From: Cladophialophora immunda
Taxonomy: Eukaryota > Ascomycota > Eurotiomycetes > Chaetothyriales > Herpotrichiellaceae
Direction: 5' to 3'
Assembly: GCF_000835495.1 (NCBI RefSeq)
Contig: NW_015622578.1
Location: 1-10,085, forward strand
Length of the DNA: 10,085 bases
The notes below the pieces were generated by a model. That model was not told the origin of the DNA. It saw only the letters and a program-made list of their open reading frames with translations, and made no database searches. Each line of letters opens with the position of its first letter. The stretch's first letter is position 1. Both the position numbers and the translations under genes were made by a program. Positions 7,675-10,085 of this stretch are shown piece after piece.

Positions 7675-8745
7675 CCATCGGTTCTTCGCGTATTAGGCAT
7701 TCCGTTCACCACAGCCCAGATCACAGTTATCAGGAAGCTATGGTCCATCATCTCGAGCCAACCAGACCTACGCCTGAATACATCAGAGATCGAAGTGGAC
7801 GGAGATGAAGAAGATAGTGAGGAAGGTGAAGAAGATGATGATGATGAAGATGATGATGAAGAGGATGATGAAGACGGCGAAGACGGCGAAGACGACGGAG
7901 GCCACGAGGACGACAATTATTTCCCTGATGACCATGCCGCAGACGCTGGCTCGCTTATACCTTTGGTTGATAATCACAGTACCGGAAGCGACATTCTCAG
8001 CGAATTGATCTTTAAACTTAGCATCTTACTGTGTCGGGACGAATTTACAGACGGACAGCCTTCCTCCAGCGCCCTCGTTTACATCAGTGGTATTCTTGCC
8101 TTCATAACCGATGGAGCCGGGTTTCAGACCCCTCGTCTTTATACGCCCACAATTTCTACCTTACTTCATCTCCCGCTCCTTCTATTTCCCGAAGATAGTC
8201 TCCCGTGTCGCCAATATCCACACCTGAAAATACCTGCTCGACCGGGCCGCGATCACTTGGAAATTCTCAACTCAGTTCGTTGCCGGTACATGTGTGCTGG
8301 CTCCTTGACACCCCTGGGCGAGATGATTAGCCTCCTTGATTACGGCAGGAGAATGCTCCGTTCAGAACCACCGACATTCTTTGTGCGCTGGAGTGATGAT
8401 CGCCAGACCATCTTCTTCGATGATCACGGCCTCCACATGGATCAATTTCGAGGTTTTGCTCGCTCACTCTCTGATTCCGCCACCGATTGGTACAATCAGC
8501 TGATGCACCAATGGCAACCCGACGTGTCATTAGGGGGTATCAGGGATAGCTTCAGCAATAACACTCCAGGGTACTCATTCGTCTATGATTCAGCCAACCG
8601 ATTGAACGATGCGTATCTTCAACTCTCCACCAGAGTTTGCGGCATGGGCCCAGCTGCGTTGATTCAAAACGGTGAATGGGATCTTCCGGCTATTATTGAG
8701 TACCTTCAACTACACGATCGAGGGCTCCACGCCTTAGGGGGAGCT
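7675..8745 (+). other. Middle region of the helicase-like pseudogene, longest intact frame
   Basis: This frame is open from just after the TAG at 7672. It contains GIPFTTAQITVIRKLWSII, the acidic linker, then DILSELIFKLSILLCRDEF, DGQPSSSALVYISGILAF, RCRYMCAGSLTP, FFVRWSDDRQTIFFDDHG and PGYSFVYDSANRLNDAYLQL. These blocks are characteristic of the conserved middle part of OrsD/telomere-linked helicase-like proteins. The GTG at 7795 is not a real start, because homologous sequence continues upstream in the same frame. The biochemical role of this region is not known. Confidence 0.7.
7795..7914 (+). repeat. Acidic Asp/Glu linker encoded by GAT/GAA/GAC trinucleotides
   Basis: About 40 codons, nearly all Asp or Glu with a few Gly and Ser, from imperfect GAA/GAT triplets with two GACGGCGAA repeats. 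Family members often carry an acidic linker at this point. On the minus strand it gives a false poly-Ser or poly-Ile frame. Confidence 0.85.
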
Positions 8746-8750
8746 ATGGC

Positions 8751-9520
8751 CGTCAGCGACGGGGAATGCCTCGCCTCGGTGAGATGTTTACCACCCTGGT
8801 ACGAAATGGTCCGATGAGCCCGCGTGGCGTTTACGTCTATGACAGGACAGTGATGACTTTCGCGCGGTATACCAAGGCCTAACGCAACACTAATCGCGAA
8901 TTTTTTGTAGCGCGGTTTTTGTCACCGGCACTTCGTCGTGTATTATTCTATGAGATGGTACTCCGTATACTGTACGTTCGGCCGTTGATCAACATGCTTC
9001 TTCGTGAATGCTTCAAGGTATCCACCACTAACGACCTCCTATTTTCCACCAATCCGGTGGTTGCTCGACAAGCCTCTTATCGCCACCGGACGATCAATAA
9101 CCTTACTTCCGCTTTCCGCCAGAGTAGCAATCGCATTCTTGGGTATCCTGTGGGGTCGCGGTTACTTCGTCAAGTGACGATTGCCACCACCGAAACGCAT
9201 GTTCGAGAGAACGCCCATCCATTCAATCGTTACGATAACTATAGCGTCGATGCCCCAGCTGATGTAGCATTTTCATGGCAGAGTGGTCATCGACCGCGGG
9301 TGTGAGCGTCGAATTATGGTCAAGATGGTGCCTTCTCTCGTATCGTCGACGCTGCTCTTTGGAGGCGTATCGCAAGGTGTCTTTCCGGTGGCACAATTTC
9401 TTCGTAGTTTCCAGCCCACCCACGAAAACAGGCTCCAGAATACCTTCCACGAATCACGTCTCAAGCCAGGACCAAATCATTTCCAGCTCGATGCCGTCAC
9501 AGCGAAATATCTACGCTTAA
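8751..9520 (+). other. C-terminal part of the conserved middle region, broken
   Basis: In the first frame RRGMPRLGEMF, SPRGVYVYDRTVMTFARYTK, then TAA, then FVARFLSPALRRVLFYEMVL, TTETHVRENAHPFNRYDNYS and DVAFSWQSGHRP, then TGA, then NYGQDGAF. A -1-type change at about 9351-9361 leads to LEAYRKVSFRWHNFF in another frame. Each piece aligns in order with the family's pattern. Sequence beyond about 9420 has no recognised block; TAA at 9518-9520 ends the last frame. Confidence 0.65.
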
Positions 9521-9612
9521 CAGGGAGTCCCTCGAAATCCACTCGCGGAGAATAACATCAACAATATCTCCATTAGCCAACAACACGGTCATTCCACAGT
9601 CTTCAATTCTAA
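9521..9612 (+). other. Junction between the two OrsD-like units
   Basis: No start codon and no recognised domain. The frame used at the end of the first unit remains open beyond the TAA at 9518 (QGVPRNPLAENNINNISI...) to about 9750. This could be read-through of a mutated codon or a linker, so the exact end of the first unit is uncertain. Confidence 0.4.
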
Positions 9613-10085
9613 GTTAGCTCAAGAGAGCGGCCCGAGCCGAGCATTCGGTCTCCTAAGAACCACCCATATCCAGAAGTTGAGGTCCAGGCTCGAACCGAAT
9701 CATGGCGGAGCCAAAACCCATTATCAACCCAAGTAAGACGAGCTCGCGCACAATGTCGTATCAGTCTAAATTCTATCAATGAAGGCCAATATACCCCCCA
9801 GGAAGCATTCGGCAGTCTCTTCATCCACCTCCCGCAATATCGCGTGATCATCTGCGACGCATACCCCGAACCATTTGCGGTAGTTCCCGCCCACGTGGAA
9901 GCCCACATCAGAAAGCACCACCCTCACATCCCACCAGCCGTTCGTAAAAGTATTAGGCAGTATGTTAGAACCTTGTCACATTTAGCCCAACAACCAGAAG
10001 ACGTATGCTCAGCTATCACGAGTGGACGTATCCAGGCCTTACCAGTATTCGACAAGGGGATGGTATGCTTGATGTCACAAGTAGA
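9613..10085 (+). CDS. Second OrsD-like (DUF3505) domain, 5' end unclear, cut by right edge
   Basis: A frame open from after the TAA at 9610-9612 to the window end (157 codons). After a low-complexity, Arg/Pro-rich lead, it reads FIHLPQYRVIICDAYPEPF, AVVPAHVEAHIRKHHPHI, PPAVRKSIRQYVRTLSHLAQ and RIQALPVFDKGMVCLM. The pattern VIIC - aVVPxHVxxHIxxHH - short helix - gLPV...C is that of an OrsD/DUF3505 N-terminal finger. The usual second Cys is not at the C-x2-C position. No ATG occurs in this frame before the domain, so the start lies in an unseen upstream exon, or the unit is 5'-truncated. It lies in the same orientation as the decayed unit upstream. A fusion with that unit is possible but not supported by a shared frame. 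Confidence 0.6.

Larger units (their letters stand above)
6647..9520 (+). pseudogene. Decayed OrsD (DUF3505) / telomere-linked RecQ-helicase-like gene, truncated before the helicase
   Basis: The order of conserved blocks follows large fungal OrsD-type proteins often annotated as telomere-associated RecQ helicases. These are an N-terminal Cys/His zinc-finger domain, a WHERTRW block (about 7306-7330), DRCEETVRRSGHPILCWLRS (about 7489-7548), QPFKAPFRL plus RKETRRKYRRRWKQ, an acidic linker, and the long middle region to WHNFF at about 9389-9403. The frame is broken by changes at about 7080-7300, 7370-7410, 7551-7566, 8735-8755 and 9351-9361. Stops TAG 7672-7674, TAA 8880-8882 and TGA 9303-9305 also lie inside conserved sequence. 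Most breaks have conserved residues on both sides and no room for an intron; the first two could hide one. No Walker A or DEAD-type helicase motif follows. The start ATG at 6647 begins the OrsD domain. Family assignment is by eye; long-read indel errors are an alternative for the frameshifts but not easily for the stops. Confidence 0.75.

Noticed and set aside
7671..7977. Minus-strand poly-Ser and Ile/Phe-rich frames
   Set aside because: They are reverse readings of the GAA/GAT acidic linker and not real membrane or Ser-rich proteins.
7795..8817. A separate 340-residue gene starting at GTG 7795
   Set aside because: Conserved sequence continues upstream in the same frame to 7675, and after about 8745 the family sequence moves to another frame, so this is one segment of a broken gene.
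9609..9908. Minus-strand 99-codon frame
   Set aside because: It is antisense to the second OrsD-like frame and has a Trp/Arg-rich composition typical of a shadow.
1..10085. CRISPR array, tRNA or rRNA gene, transposon termini, Starship captain recombinase
   Set aside because: No regular spaced repeats, cloverleaf, rRNA block, terminal inverted repeats or tyrosine-recombinase motifs were recognised by eye; a computed scan could still find weak ones.

Overview
The window looks like the accessory or subterminal part of a filamentous ascomycete (Pezizomycotina) genome. The evidence is short GT–AG introns (49–80 nt) with CTAAC/TTGAC-type branch sites, a DUF6594 gene, a fungal BTB/POZ gene, and OrsD (DUF3505)-type zinc-finger protein sequence typical of fungal telomere-linked RecQ-helicase-like genes. 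Species cannot be told from the sequence. All family names come from recognising motifs by eye; no search was run.

Layout. (1) 1–683, minus strand: 5' part of a DUF6594 gene, two exons, running off the left edge. (2) 1015–1590, minus strand: an unrecognised 191-codon ORF. (3) About 1600–4320: no intact gene is recognised. It holds a stop-dense stretch (1827–2732), then 3096–4320, where protein-like segments switch frame and contain stops, which suggests decayed coding sequence. (4) 4399–6070, plus strand: a three-exon BTB/POZ gene. One intron falls inside the BTB domain and both junctions restore the frame. (5) 6071–6646: an intergenic stretch with a CpG-rich palindromic patch and a 14-bp tandem duplication containing TTAGGG. 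(6) 6647–9520, plus strand: a long decayed gene with an N-terminal OrsD-like zinc-finger domain, an acidic Asp/Glu linker and the conserved middle region of the telomere-linked helicase-like family. At least five frame changes and three internal stops break it. (7) 9613–10085, plus strand: an open frame, cut by the right edge, that begins a second OrsD-like domain in the same orientation. The RecQ helicase domain expected after the middle region is not visible before this second unit.

How they fit together. The two left-hand fungal genes (DUF6594 and BTB) look functional and have clean splice signals. The right third is a repeat-rich neighbourhood of OrsD/helicase-like units, one dead and truncated and a second beginning behind it. 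This is the kind of array expected near fungal chromosome ends or in duplicated accessory regions. No complete pathway or defence system is visible. The most interesting points are the tandem OrsD arrangement, the decay pattern and the BTB protein with an unrecognised N-terminal region and a Cys-rich tail.
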